A stretch of DNA of 64,000 nucleotides from Scenedesmus sp. ARA3 (GCA_004335835.1 RWJK01001932.1:61209-125208), one strand, 5' to 3'; shown: positions 33,531 to 46,207, counted from the first letter of the stretch. Made by a program: numbers and translations. Notes: generated from the letters alone by a model not told the origin.

Positions 33531-36085
33531 GGCCCAGGCGCGAAGAAGCAGTCGACCAAGAAGCAGCGGCATGCGCCAGGCAGCCTCACCGCAGCCCAGG
33601 CAGACCCAGCAGCATGCGTCAGGATCCAAATGTACCTCAGCATGTGTGTGATTGCCATTGGATACGGTGCAGCTGCTAACCCACTGACACTCCAGCTGAG
33701 GCTGTATGTGCGGCTAGCTTGGGCAGTGCTGTGCTGCCAGGGATGCAGCAGCAGCACTGGCAGCAGCACCTACAGCACTGGTGGCAACACCTACACCACT
33801 GCCGAGAAGTGTGGTGCAGGCGCGCTGACACATGCAGCCGTTTCGGCACTGAATGTTGCCGGGCTGCTGGCCCGGCAGCTGGCAGCCAGTTTTGATGATC
33901 GCAAGGGGTTTCTGCAGGTGTCGGACCCTGCAGCCAGCGATGCGCTGTACTGCTTGCTGCTGGCAAACTTTGCGCAGCAGACCATGGCAGTGCACGACAG
34001 TGTAGCAGAGCAGGACAGCGGGCGGGTGACGTTGCCTGAGCAGCACCACAGGCTGCTGCTGCAGGAGCTGGGCATTGAGTGGCTGCAGCACAGCGAGCTG
34101 CGCAAGCACACGTCTATGGCAACACCTTGGGAGGGTCTTGCTGCAGCAACTGTGGCGTTAACGCACCACATGAACCGTGCAACAGTAGTGCGAGCTGTTG
34201 ATGCCAGCAGCAGCGGTAGCAGCAGCAGCAGCAGCAGCGGCAGTTTGAGAGTGCAGTCACCTTCTTCACCACCAGTAGCTGCTACTACTGCAGCAGCTAC
34301 CGACAGCGTCTGTAGTGCTGTGGAGGCAGCAGCAATGCTGACGCTGTTGCAGGCGGTGCTGCTGCGGGCAGCTGGCTTTGAGTCAACACGCTTTCAAGAC
34401 ATGGTGCGCTTGCTGGGCGGCTTCCTGAAAGCACTCAACGATGCAGCGCGTGAGGCAGCAGTGGCTGTGCTGCTGCAGCCGCTCCTCACACAGCTGCTGC
34501 CAGCATGCCTTGCAGCTGACAAAGCTGCCGCAGCAAAACAAGCGGCAGCGACCAGCAGCGATGCTGTGAGGCAGCAGCTGCCAGGTCCTGCAGGACAGGC
34601 GGGCGCTGATGCTGCAGCAGCTAGCAGTAGCGCACCACCGCAGGTGCCAACTGAGCAGGTGCCGTGCTTGGTGCCTGTGACAGCAGCTCTGCATGTATTC
34701 CTGGGCACAGGTGGGCACCGGCAGCCCTCTGCGGACAGTCTGATCCGCGTTGCTGTCCATGGTGTGTTGCCACCCGGCTTCGCTTGATGTTGCGTGGCAT
34801 GCGTGTACATGCGGCGCCTGCCTGCCCAACTGCTGCGCTGTGCTGCTGTGCTGGGCTGTGGCTGCGGAGTGGTGTGTCTGCAACATGGCAGGTGCTGAGT
34901 ACAGCGATTAGGTTTTTCCTCATGCAGCCATGCATGCACCGCAGTCCTTGCTCAAGCCCTGGCACTTGCAATGCTGGCATGTCGCTGCTGCAATGACTTG
35001 CAATGTACTGCCTGGCAAGTTGTGTGAGGGCTGTCATGTGTGTGCTTGCAGGCGCTGCTGCAGCCCAGGTGCGTGAAGCATACGCCAGCCACCCGCAGCA
35101 GGTGTGTCAGAGCCTGGAGGCAGCGCTGCGGCTCACACTGCAGGCACAGCCAGCTGTGCCGGGCAGCGCTGACAGGATAGGTGTGCTTGTCACAGCGGCA
35201 GGTCAGTGTGTGCGCACAGAGCCAGCAAATGACAGCAGCAGCAGCAGCAGCAGCAGTGTGGGGCCAGCTGTGAGCAGTGGTGCAGCTGTGAGCAGTGGTG
35301 CAGCTGTGAGCAGTGGTGCAGCCAAGCAGCTGTTTGCGCTGCTGGTGACGTGCCTGAAAGCTGCCGGGCAGCTAGTTGAAGAATGCAACAGCAGCAGAAG
35401 CAGCAGCAGCAGCAGTAGGAGGGTTGACGTCAGCAGTGATCATGGCCTTGCCAGTCTTGCCAGTGGCTTAGATGTCTTGCGGGTTGTCCTGGGCAGCGTA
35501 ATAGGTTGCTGCCAGCTGGCATCACCCAGCCAAAACATAGAAGGCTCGCTGCAGCTGCTGCTGTGTGGCCGTGGCCTGTCGCAGTTTTCCAGGTTGCCAA
35601 TGCTGCTGCTGTGTCAGGCTGCAACACATCAGGCTGCAACAAAGCAGGCTGCAACAAAGCAGGCTGCAGCTGCTGCGCAGCAGGGCTGCAGCCAAGTGGC
35701 AGCTGCAGCGACAGCTAAATCTGCAGCGTCAGCCGCCAGCCAGCTGATGGCTTTCTTTGTAATCGTACAGGCGATGGTTGATTCGTGCATGGCCGGCTTG
35801 GCCGCTGCAGATCTGCAGCTGCCGGGTGATGCAGCAGCAGCTGCAACGGCGCTAGCACAGCTGCAGCAGCAGGGACAGGCACTGCAGCAGCAGCTACAGC
35901 CGTACCTAGCTCTGCCGCAGCAGCTGCTGCAGCATCAAGAGAGCGATGCACTGCAGCCTACCACCATCAGCAGGGGTGGCGGATGTGGCCGCAGCACGCA
36001 GCAGTTTGATCAGCAGGCAGAACAGAAACCTGAACAAGAGGGGCGGCGGCGCAAGCAGCAGTGCAGCCCAACACAGCTGCTTGAT

Positions 36086-36123
<38 letters not shown>

Positions 36124-36511
36124 TGATGGCTCACACATCACCAGCAGCAGCCGGCAATTCCAGCAGCATGTTGAACAGCAACAGCAGCAGGATGGCAGCG
36201 GACAGCAGCAGCAGCAGCAGCAGCAGGGCTTTCAAGGCAAGCAGGCTGAGCAGCTGGCCCAGGCGCTGCAGCAGTTTGGGGATGGCATCTGCCTGCAGCT
36301 GCCTGTGCCCTGCTGGTGCTGCAACCCCGACTGCACGAACATCTCGGAGTGCAGTGAGCTTGCGCTGGTGTCCCGCAAGGGCAGCAGGTGCTCTGGCTGC
36401 GCCACTGCACGCTTCTGCAGCAAGTCCTGCCAGCTGCAGTGCTGGAAAGGGCAGCACGCGCCAGTGTGCAAGCGCATCGCCACGGCACGCAAGGGGCAGC
36501 AGCAGGAGTAG
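32635..36511 (+). CDS. MYND-finger protein, copy 3, intact
   Basis: The only member of the tandem family with a fully open model. Exons: 32635-32811, 32986-33226, 33418-34710, 35052-36511, all phases closing, 1056 aa. The start is the first ATG after an in-frame TAG at 32605. Blocks in order: APDLAYL near residue 26-32; helical exon 2; a polyglutamine run followed by AKKQSTKKQR; RLAWAVL; ELGIEWLQHSELR; REAAVAVLLQPLLTQLLPA; YASHPQQVC; KQLFALLVTCLKAAGQL; PGDAAAAATALAQLQQQGQ; Ser/Gln-rich linker; MYND finger at about 993-1043 (C994, C998, C1017, C1020, C1026, C1030, H1039, C1043). The finger suggests protein binding; no enzyme domain such as SET is present. Localisation and partner are unknown. 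The helical blocks before the finger look like an alpha-solenoid, which is inference. Confidence 0.85.
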
Positions 36512-37506
36512 CGTGTGGTTGTGGCAGCGCAGATGCATTGGTAACCAGTGCAGCTTCCATGCAAGACTGCTTTTTTTTCTGGTGACCGTGGCCATCCAGC
36601 ACCCATCCTCATCTCTACCCTACATAGTGCACCGTGCACTGTACAGGCTGTACATTGACATGTGACATGCATGTGGTGGCGGGGCACCCTCCCAGCCCTG
36701 TGAGTGAGCACTATGTTGCGAGTTCCTTGTTAACTGTGCATCCTGCAACTGTTCACAAACGGAAGCAGCTAGTGCTGATGCTTGTGCTTGTGACGGGCAG
36801 CAGGTGCTAGCAGGTGACGCTCGAAGGTGAAGGTGTACAGAAGGTGCAGGAGCGCTCCATGCTGACAGCAACAGGAAGCAGAAGCAAGGTTTCTGCGGCC
36901 AAAGTTGTATCACCGTTGCATGCCCAGCGCCGAAGATGTGTTTGAACGCAGCCCTGGCTTCGAGGCCTCACACGAGCATTGCAGTGCAGCTGCCAGACAG
37001 AATACAGGCGTCCCGCGATCGTGAAGTACTTGATTGCCGCTTTAACCGTTGGCCGGCTTTATTGCCAGTAGACTATCTACTAACGAGAACTGGAACACCT
37101 AAAGGCACGACAATATGTCACCCGCTACGATCTTGGCAACATCATGTTGCCAACTGCTGAATGGATCGTAGGCTTCTCTCACTGCGATATCACTGCTGAG
37201 CTTCTCCAGAACCTCGGAGCTGTTATCTTGAGTCGCCTTTCGCGTCGATTACAGCACCCAGTTGCCTGCAATGTTCCAAGCGGGTTGGCAGCTGGATTCA
37301 ATGGTCGATGCTGGCACACCGTGCTGCACAGTCATTCACTACCTCAGCTGAATGCTGCACACGACAACAGCAGCATATAGAGAAGCAGCCAAGGCGGCAA
37401 CAGCACCCTCAGCAGCAGCTGCAGCAGCACAAGCATCAGCACCAGCACCAGCAGCAGCACAAGGAGCAGCAGCAGTAGAAGCAGGGCCAGTTTCGGCATC
37501 ACGGCG
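36512..37506. other. Spacer between MYND copies 3 and 4
   Basis: About 1 kb with no recognised gene. CAG/CAC-rich sequence fills the 100 bases before the copy 4 start codon, as in the other copies. Confidence 0.5.
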
Positions 37507-40500
37507 ATGCAAGCACAACATGGAGACACTACGTCCCGTGTGGTACAGGCGCTGCGGATGCTGGCAGCAGCTCCAGACCTGGCTTACCTCAAGGACGCCA
37601 CACCAGAAGTGCAGATGCTGCAGGACTTCTTCAAGCAGGCGCAGCAGCCACCTGAACCCAGCAACACGCCAGGAATCCTGCAGGTGGGTGTGACGAGTCT
37701 GTTGCACCTGCACTGCTGCCTGCGTGCGACATTGACTGACACGCCCTGCAAGTTGCGATGCAGAATGCTCCGATAACCCATGCGGCTGGCATGAGCATGC
37801 AGTTTCATGCAAACCTGCACACTAACACCAGCTCGTGTGCCCTGCAAGACGAGCCCTCTGACTTGCGCTGCTGCATTGTATTGCAGGATTTGGTGCAGCA
37901 GCACAGAGTTGCCAAGTTGCTGGCACAGGCCAGCAGCAGGGCGCTGCAGCTGATGCTGAGAGCCACCAGCAAGGAGCAGAGCAAGCCTGCGCTGCTGCAG
38001 GTTTATGCGCGGCTGCAGACGCTGCTGCCATCTTTTATCCTTGGCTGGACCCGCTGCTTAGATCACTTGGAATCAGCAGCAGAAGCAGCAGCAGGGAGGG
38101 AAATGGCGCTGCAGCAGCTGCAAGAAACAGGTGAGGAACAGCCATAACAGCAGCGCCAATCAGTTGACAGCTCACACAATTGGAGGTGTTAGGACAGTTT
38201 AACAGGGAGCCATGCGGCTCTGGCTGAGGCAGCAAAGCATGCTGCTACCACAGGCACATGTGATCAACACCAAGTGACGTTGTATTGTATGCACAACGTG
38301 TTCTCATTCGAATCAACTCGCCTTCCTGTCAACTGTGTTCTGCGCTGCAGACATCCTACAACAGATCTTTGCGGCATGCGAGCGTGACACGACTTGGCTG
38401 GAGCAGCTGCTGCAGCAGCACAACAGACAGCAGCAGCAGCAGCAGCCAGGGGCAAAGAAGCAGTCAGCTAAGAAGCAGCGGCAGGCGCCAGGCAGCCTCA
38501 CCGCAGCCCAGGCAGACGCAGCAGCATGCGTAAGGATGCAGACATACCTCGACCTGATCCCAGCCATGGCTCACTGCTGTGGGGGTGAGTGGTTGGCTGG
38601 CCCACTGGCGCGCCACTTGGAGCTGTGCCTGCGGCTAGCCTGGGCAGTGCTGCGCTGTTTTGGCACCAGAAGCTGCAGCAGCAGCAGCAGCAGCAGCTTG
38701 ACCACATTCCGCACCTCAGGGGAGTTTGCCCAGGGCGTGCTCAGCTGCGACATCACAGGATCGCTGAACCATGTTTCCGCGCTGGCGGAACAGCTGTCAA
38801 GCAACCCTCAGCACGTCGACAACCCGCCACAGCTGGCAGATCCTGCAGCAAGCGAAGCACTGTACTGCCTGCTGCTGGCAAACCTTGCGCAGCATGTCAT
38901 GGCGCTGCATGAGAGTTTGGAAGAGCAGGGCAGCAAGCGTGTGGCGCTGCCGCAGCAGCATCACAGGCTGCTGCTGCAGGAGCTGGGCATTGTTTGGCTG
39001 GAACACAATGAACGGCGCAGGCGCACAGCAACAGACTGGAGTGACGTGGTTATGGCAGCCACAGTGCTGAGGCATTGCTTGAATACAACAGCAGCTAGGG
39101 ACAGAGGTGCCAGCAGCAGCAGCAGCAGCAGCAGCTGCTGTGGCGCTGTGGAGGGCAGCAGCGATGCTGACGCTGCTGCAAGCTGCACTGCTGTGGGCAG
39201 CTGGCTCTGAGGCTACGCGGTTCATGTGCGTGGTGCGCTTGATGGAAGAGCTCCTGACACACCTCAGCAGCTCAGCTCGTGAGGCAGCAGCAGCTGTGCT
39301 GCTGCAGCCAGTGCTCACGCAGCTGCTGCCTGCGAGCCTGGCAGCTGACAAAGCAGCAGCTAGCAGCAGCCATGATGTGAGGCAGCAGCAGCCGGGTCCT
39401 GCAGAACTGGCGAGCGCTGCAGCAGCAGCAGCAGCAGCAGCAGCCAGTGCTGGCGCACCGCAGCAGGCGCCGGCTGAGCAGGCGCAGTACCTCACCCATG
39501 CAACAGGCGCCCTCCACTTGCTGCTTGGCACAGGTGGGCAGCAAAAGCACTGCCGCGCACGGCCTTGCTCTGTGCTGCTGTCCATGTGGTGTTGCCTGGC
39601 GTACGGGGCCTGCACAGACCGTAGTTTCTTCACCAACCGTCTTGATTCACATCGTGCTTGTGATGGTGTTGGCTGGAATTATCTGCCTTGTCAGCCCTTG
39701 CATAGCGCCTGTCAGCTGAGTTGCTGGCCTGTCAAGCACTGCTGCGTATTCTTGTGATGCAGTGCTCAAGGTGTTTTGGTGTGCCTGCAGGCGCTGCTGC
39801 AGCCCAGCTGCAACAAGCATATGCCAGCCACCCGCAGCAGGTGTGCCAGGGCCTGGAGGCAGCGCTCGACGCTGCAGGCACAGCACACAGTGCAAGGCAG
39901 CGCTGAAAGAATAGTTACGCTTGCCACATCAGCATGCTTATGTGTGTCCAGCAGCAGAGGCAGCAGCAGCAGCAGTGCCGCCCCAGCTGTGAGCTGCGCT
40001 GCAACCAAGCAGCTGTTCGCGCTGCTGGTGACGTGCCTGAAAGCAGCTGGTCAGCAGGCTGACAGCAGCGGCAGCGGCAGCGGCAGCAGCAGCAGTGATG
40101 TTGTGGCATTGCTTCAGCGCTTGCAAGCATGGCCAATGGCGTGAAGGTCTTGAGTGCTGCTCTGGAAAGCGTGCAGCTGTGCTGCCAGGTGGTGTCGGCC
40201 AGCCAAGAAGTTGAGTTCTCGCTGCAGCTGCTGTTGCGTGGCCGCTGCCTGTCGCAGTATGCCAGGTCTGCACTGCTGCTGCAGCGGCAGGCTGCAACAC
40301 ATCAGGATGTAGCACCTGGGCTGCTGGGCAGCAGCCTAGTGGACGTTGCAGAGGCAACACAAGCTGCAGCAGCAGTTATAGCTGCGGCATTGACTACAAG
40401 CAAGCTGACAGTTTTTGCTAAAGCCGTGACATTGATGATTGGTTTGTGCACGGCCAGCTTGGCTGCTGCAGGCCTGCAGCTGCCGGGTGATGCAGCAGCA

Positions 40501-40826
40501 GCTGCCACGGCGCTACCACAGCTGCAGCAGCAGGGCAGGGCCCTGCAGGAGCAGCTACAGCCGTACCTAGCCCCAGCGCAGCCGCAGGCACTACAGTGCA
40601 GCCTATCGGCAGCAGGGGCGGGGGCCCTGGCAGTCCTGGCAGCAGCAAGCAGCAGCTTCAGCAGCAGCCGGAGCAGGTGCAGGGGGAAGAGGAAGCGCAG
40701 CACGCGCAGCAGCAGCGCGAGACGCAGCAGGCCGGATGTAGCAGCATCAGCAGCGGTGGTCCAGGCAATGACAGCAGTATACGGCATTGTGTGCAGCAAG
40801 ATGAACTGCAGCAGCAGAAAGACAGC

Positions 40827-40860
<34 letters not shown>

Positions 40861-41150
40861 TGGTGTTGCAAAGAGAGCAGGCTGAGCAGCTGGCCCAGAC
40901 AGTGCAGCAGTTTGGAGATGCTATCTGCCTGCAGCTGCCTGTGCCGTACTGGTGCTGCAACCCCGCCTGCAGCAACGTGGCGGAGTGCAGCGAGATTGCG
41001 CTGGTGTCCCGCAAGGGCAGCAGGTGCTCTGTCTGTGCAACTGCACACTTCTGCAGCAAAGCGTGCCAGCAGCAGTGTTGGAAAGGGCAGCACAAGCCGG
41101 TGTGCAAGCGCATCGCCAGTGCGCGCAACGGCCAGCAGCAGCAGCAGTAG
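37507..41150 (+). pseudogene. MYND-finger protein, copy 4, multiply frameshifted
   Basis: Exons by homology: 37507-37683, 37887-38130, 38351-39533, 39791-41150. Exons 1 and 2 and the first part of exon 3 are open and family-like. A one-base insertion at about 39151-39160 (GTGGAGGGCAGCAGCG, where copy 1 has GTGGAGGCTGCAGCG) shifts the frame. Further shifts occur near 39866 (shortened GCGCTCGAC), between 40100 and 40140, and near 40590-40610. The C-terminal finger (CCNPAC, CSVC, HFCSKAC, then H and C) is complete in its own frame, with an open 185-codon frame before the stop at 41148. Four lesions are too many for ordinary sequencing error, so a pseudogene is likely. Confidence 0.75.
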
Positions 41151-42494
41151 TGTATGACAGGTGCAGCGGGCACCTCAACGGCAATGCAGATGGTGAAGAT
41201 GGACAGGCTCCGTTACTTTGACTTGCGTCACTTCTATGCATCTGACACTTCACCTCGCGGACTGTGCGTCAGGACACACTTCAGCAATGCTTTGCAGTTG
41301 GTGCTTCAAAGTTGACGGCCAACGCATGCTGCAAGTATATGGTTCATGCACCAGGTGGCTGCCCGGCCAGCGTTGCATTGGCTGTCAAATCATGGGGCTT
41401 GTTGCCGCCTTGTAACGAGCATGTGACGGTGCTTGCTTTAAGTTGGTGCCCAGGATCCGATCCGATCCGTGGGCCACGCTGTCTAGCACATGTACATCTA
41501 CCACGGTCCTTTGGGACCCTGGAGCCGTATAGTTCGTCCTTTTACATGGCGTGGTGGTACGCAGACTCTACACCGGTATTTGTGGATGTGGCGGCTGTGA
41601 TGTGACCACCCTGGGCAGCACCGCCTGCAGGCCCTGCATCACGCCTACGTCCCTGTCAAATGCACACATGATTAGTAATCGTTCTGTGGACCTCATGCCA
41701 TTTACACTCCTAGTCACATAACCCCGGCTTTGCTCACACGCGTGTATGTCAAACTGTCAAACTGCATATGTGTGCCAACAACCGCCAGCACAATGGCTTA
41801 GGCTTTCTGTTGAAGCGCTTCTGCTGCTCAAAGTACTATTTGCTGCGCATGAACACCTCCCGGCCCTGCACTGCTGTTAACATGGAGTGCTGTGACGTCC
41901 TGATCCAGAAAGGTTACCCAAGCAGCAGCGCCAGCCCTGCAACAACAGCACCCTGACCACACCAGTGAAGCTCAGCAGCAGCTCGTGCTGCCAGCCGCAC
42001 AGCGCGCCATCGACACCTAGCAGCACGCCACGCGTCACTCGCATGCATCAGCAACAACACACGCTGCTTGCAACACACCCAGCTACTGCGCGGCAGCTGC
42101 TGCAATGCTGGCCAGGCAGGCCCGCACCGCCCCCAGCAGCTCACCACCAGGACTCACGCTGCGCTGCAGCATCCGCAGCGCGTTCAGTTGGCGTTACCAA
42201 CGTCACATTGTGCCATTGTGCTGTGTTGCTGCTTTGTGCTGACTTGCCGTGCAAATCTCGGGGCTTGCTGAGTCACTGCTGGCAGCCTGACACACAGCAG
42301 CAAAGCGCCTGCTGCCACAGCACTCCAACCAAACCAGTGAAGCTGAGCAGTTGCAGCAGCTACTGCGTACGAGATCCAGCTGTTGCCCAAACAGCGCACC
42401 ATCAAAAACTGGTGGCATGCCAAACTTAACTCGCATCTGTCTTTCGTTATGCTTGGCTGGCATGCATCAACCACGCACATTGCTGCACGCCAAG
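41151..42494. other. Intergenic region with duplicated 3' end of the downstream gene
   Basis: Convergent flank between MYND copy 4 and the minus-strand armadillo-like gene. 41151-41930 shows nothing recognisable. 41940-42190 is a diverged tandem copy of the 3' end of the neighbouring gene (see repeat). Confidence 0.55.
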
Positions 42495-42600
42495 CTACTG
42501 CGCGGCAGCTGCTGCAATACTAGCCAGGCAGGCCCGCACCGCCCCCAGCAGCTCACCACCAGCACTCGCGCTGCGCTGCAGCATCCGCAGCGCGTCCATG
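42082..42600 (-). repeat. Duplicated 3' terminal coding segment of the armadillo-like gene
   Basis: The last 34 codons and stop of the gene at 42495 (ALRMLQRS, then GGELLGAVRACLASIAAAAA, then stop) recur at 42082-42185 with a few substitutions, about 413 bp downstream. The flanks (ACCAGTGAAGCT and GCATGCATCA blocks) are also shared. Confidence 0.85.
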
Positions 42601-43053
42601 CCACCAACCACCTCAATATCTGCCACACTGCCAGCCACCACAAGTGCCTGCAGCGCCTGCACAGCCGCCAGCTGCACCGCAGCACTCCCTGCCATCTCAA
42701 TCAGCCCCACCAGCGGCACTACCGCTCCTGCGGCAATAATCGAGTCCCGGTATGCAGCACACTGCTGCGCCATCGCCTGCAGCACTGCCAGCGCCGTCAG
42801 CTGCACGTCAGCCCACCCCTCCCTGCTGCCGCTGCTGCTGCTGCTGCTGCTATGCGGCCTGCTGAGCAGCTTCACCAGCCCCTGCAGTGCTGCTGCCATG
42901 GCTGGCTCCGCCCGATCATCGCCTGCCTCCATGGCTGCTGTCAGCAGCCGGAACAGCCTGTCCAGTGCATCATTCACAACCGCCACGTCAGCAGCACTGC
43001 CCAGCAGCGCCACCTCAGCCGCCACCTGCACAGACAGCTCATCCCCACTGCTG

Positions 43054-43088
<35 letters not shown>

Positions 43089-43474
43089 CAGTGCGGCGGG
43101 AGACTGCTGCTCTTGCCGCACCTGCTGCTGCTGCTGCGGGTGCTGCCTGCGGCTCATCTCAGCCACAGCAGCCAGTACGTCAGCAGGGATCAGCCCAGCA
43201 GCAGGGATCAGGCCCGCTGCTGCTGCCTCTGCTGCACGCGACGTCATGTTGCGCTTGCGGCTGCTGCTGCGGTGCTGCTGCTCGCCTGCATCTGCGCCTG
43301 TGTCTGCGGCGGCTGCTGCTGCTGGTGCTGGTGTGGGGGCTGGGGCTGGGGCTGGCGCAAGGGGCACAGCTGTTGTAATCGCTGCTGAGCCTGCTGCTGC
43401 TGCTGTCACCCCTGGACGTGCCAAGCGGCCAGCCAAGCCCTGCTTGCGCTTTGCAGCACCATGCACCCGTGGCC

Positions 43475-43508
<34 letters not shown>

Positions 43509-43619
43509 AGCTGCCGGCGGCTGCGCATCAGCCTGCGGGTGGCGGCTCTGCTTAATCTCCTGCAGGTGCTGCACAAAGCGTGCATGTGTTGCAGCATCGT
43601 CCTGCTGCTGCTCCTCCTC

Positions 43620-43650
<31 letters not shown>

Positions 43651-45525
43651 GGCTTTGCATCCAGCTGCATTGCGTCTGCATCATCAGAGCCAGCCAGCTG
43701 CTCAGACGCCCCGCCCGCAGCAGCTGCTGCTGCTGCTGTTGGCTGCGTGTCCTGCTGTGTGTGTCTCACGGCATCAGCGCTGCCCTGAAACTCAGCCTCA
43801 AGCTCATTGAGCTCAAGTTCAATGTCATTGGCATCAGCAGCGGCAGCAGCAGCGGCAGCAGCAGCATCAACCTCTGCATCTGTGTCTGCTGCTGCGTTGT
43901 CAGCTGTTGCAATGCTGGTGTCTGCCTCGCTGCCAGGCTGCAACGGCGCAGCCGCATCCTGCATGAGTTGAGAGGAGAACAGGCAGACTGTTGTGGTCAG
44001 GACTGCCACAGCAACTGGTACGCACCCTGCATACAATTGTAGACAAGCAGGGCAAGCGCATGCTGCGGCCAGCAGTGCTGAGGATTCACGACCGCAGCTG
44101 TCCTTGCCGTTTGAGATTTGAACGTTGAGCGCAAGGTTTGTGGTGTGTGGCATCTGTTGCATCGCTCACTGCTGCTTGACGGCGCTGCCCCAACTGCTGC
44201 TGGCACAGGAGGACTCACAGCAGCAGCCACGCCAGAGCAAGCATGCTGCATGCAACCTTGCCATGTTACATGTCAGACTATGGAGACTGCCTGCTTGCAT
44301 GGCCCTGCCGCCTAGCACAGCTGCCCACCACCCGTCCCGCCCCTGACAGCTCACCTGCTGCTGCTGCTGCTCCTGTGGCTGCTCTGGCTGCTCTGGCTGG
44401 GCATCAGCTGCTGCACCAACAAACAGGGAGAACAGGCACCGCAAGCAGCCAGATATAGCAAATCCGGCATGGAAAAGGACGACTCTAGACAGTAAATGAT
44501 GTGTAAAGCTGCGCGCCTTCAGGTACAGCAGGTCAGGGCCTAAAGTGTTAGGCATGTGACAGTGTTACGGCTGCAGCTGATTGGCGCTCAGCCCTGTCAG
44601 TGCTGCAGATGTTGCGCATGCGATGCCGGGTGCACCCGCACTGTTGACAACATGATAAGTGCATTTGTCAGTACCATTGTCAACACGCAGGTTGCATTGT
44701 CATGTGGCCAGTGCTGCTGCTGCTGCTGCTGCTGATTATGCTGCACAGAACGGCATTTGAGAAAGCAAGAAGACACACACAGCAGCCACGGGCAGCTGCC
44801 CTGTGCATCACAGCCGCACCTGCTGCCTGTTCTTGCTCCAGCTGCTCCTGCTGCTCCAGCTGCTCCTGCTGCTGCTGCTGCTGCCTCCGCTTGCTTCTGC
44901 GGGACCCTGCACACACCGCATACCACAAGACGACATGTCACACAAACCTTCAAGGTTTGAGCTGGAAGCATGGCCTTGCAAGCCAACAATTGCAGAGGCA
45001 CAGGCACAGCTGCTGTGCCACCGTTAGCTCAAGCTTGATTCATGCTGTCAGCTGAGATCAGCTTCATCGCATGCATCGACACTGCAGCTGCAGCTGCGCC
45101 TGCAAAACAAACAGTCTGTCACCCCCAGCACACGGCCTCAGCTGACAGCACAGCGCCGCACCTGACGGCAGCTCCGGAACTGGCAGTGCAGCTTGCCGCT
45201 TGCGCTGCTGCGCTGCCCTGCGCGCTGCTGGCTCCTCCTCCTCCTCCTCCTCCTCACTGCTGTATCCACTGCCTTGCTGCTGCACTGCTGCTGCTGCTGC
45301 TGCTGCTGGGGGCTCAGCAGCAGCAGTGGGTGGGCTGCAGCCCTCGTGTGGGTTGCGGCCAGCAGCGATCTCGTCCAGGGCGCGCTTGCTGGAGAAGCGG
45401 TAGCCTTCTGGAATGATCGCCAAGTGGTTGGCCTGGCAGCAGCAGCAGCAGTGAGAGCAGCAGTGAGCGTGACACTTGGGGCGGTGGGCGGTGGTAGCCT
45501 TCTGGAATGATCGCCATGTGGTTGG

Positions 45526-45621
<96 letters not shown>

Positions 45622-45698
45622 GAGAGCGAGAGTCAGGGCAGTGGGCGTGTGGTAGCCTTCTGGTATGATCGCCGAGTGGTTGGCCTGCGCTTAGCAGA

Positions 45699-45740
<42 letters not shown>

Positions 45741-46095
45741 TATGGGGGCAGCAGCAGTGTGGATGTTGCAGCTGCTGGCGCAGCACACACCACACTGCAC
45801 CAGATGACACCAAGCATAGCCCTGCTGCCCAGCGACAGCCCAGACACAAACAGGTGCAGCAGCTGAAGCAGCAAACCGCATGACAGTTGCGCCTGATTGA
45901 CAGCAACGGCAGCAGCCTGGCTGGTCAAGTCATGCACGATACCCACTCACCCACACCGCCTCAACAGAGAGACACCCCCACACAACACCCACACACTTGG
46001 ATGCACCTGAATGCAAGATTTCCTGGCGACAATAAAAAAACACGCACTCACCAGCGTCACCCAGCGCATCAGCTGACCCTCGTGCTCCCCCAGTG
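42495..46095 (-). CDS. Armadillo-like, Gln/Ala-rich protein, 5' end in assembly gap
   Basis: Exons in transcript order: 46095-46052 (its 5' side is in the gap), 45432-45162, 44906-44820, 44410-44355, 43958-42495, all phases closing. Visible order: LGEHEGQLMRWVTL, then ANHLAIIPEGYRFSSKRALD; an acidic run of eight Glu; a basic RRSKRR segment; long Gln and Ala tracts; a basic KRKQGLAGRLARPG and SSSRKRN region that could serve nuclear import; then about 180 C-terminal residues of hydrophobic helical repeats (QLTALAVLQAMAQQC, AAYRDSIIAAGAVVPLVGL, AAVQLAAVQALQALV, GGMDALRMLQRS) typical of armadillo folds. Such folds bind protein partners. I do not recognise the family. The acceptor of the second visible exon is present three times (45399-45688). 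Ala-coding GCAGCA and Gln-coding CAGCAG tracts come from the same repeat in different frames. Confidence 0.7.
45399..45688 (-). repeat. Three copies of an acceptor plus exon start ANH-AIIPEGY
   Basis: The true exon start (45399-45436) recurs upstream in the intron at 45493-45531 and 45651-45688, reading ANHMAIIPEGY and ANHSAIIPEGY, each preceded by an AG acceptor. CTG-type tracts on the transcript strand separate the copies. Confidence 0.9.
45531..45620 (-). repeat. (CAG)n/(CTG)n microsatellite in intron, about 30 units
   Basis: Pure CAG on the plus strand, hence CTG on the transcript strand, directly before one of the duplicated acceptors. A second tract of about 11 units lies at 45702-45738. 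Confidence 0.95.
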
Positions 46096-46145
46096 NNNNN
46101 NNNNNNNNNNNNNNNNNNNNNNNNNNNNNNNNNNNNNNNNNNNNN
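46096..46145. other. Assembly gap, 50 N
   Basis: Scaffolding gap of placeholder length. On its left the armadillo-like exon is cut; on its right the sequence begins exactly with the 62-bp dispersed repeat, so a misjoin or a collapsed repeat is possible. Confidence 0.95.
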
Positions 46146-46207
46146 TTGAAAGCTTGACATTTATATGTAGGCCACTTGTTCGCTACGTTTGTACCATGCC
46201 CAGCTGA
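46146..46207 (+). repeat. 62-bp dispersed repeat, copy 2
   Basis: Identical to 31952-32013. It begins at the first base after the gap, so its true extent to the left is unknown. Confidence 0.85.
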
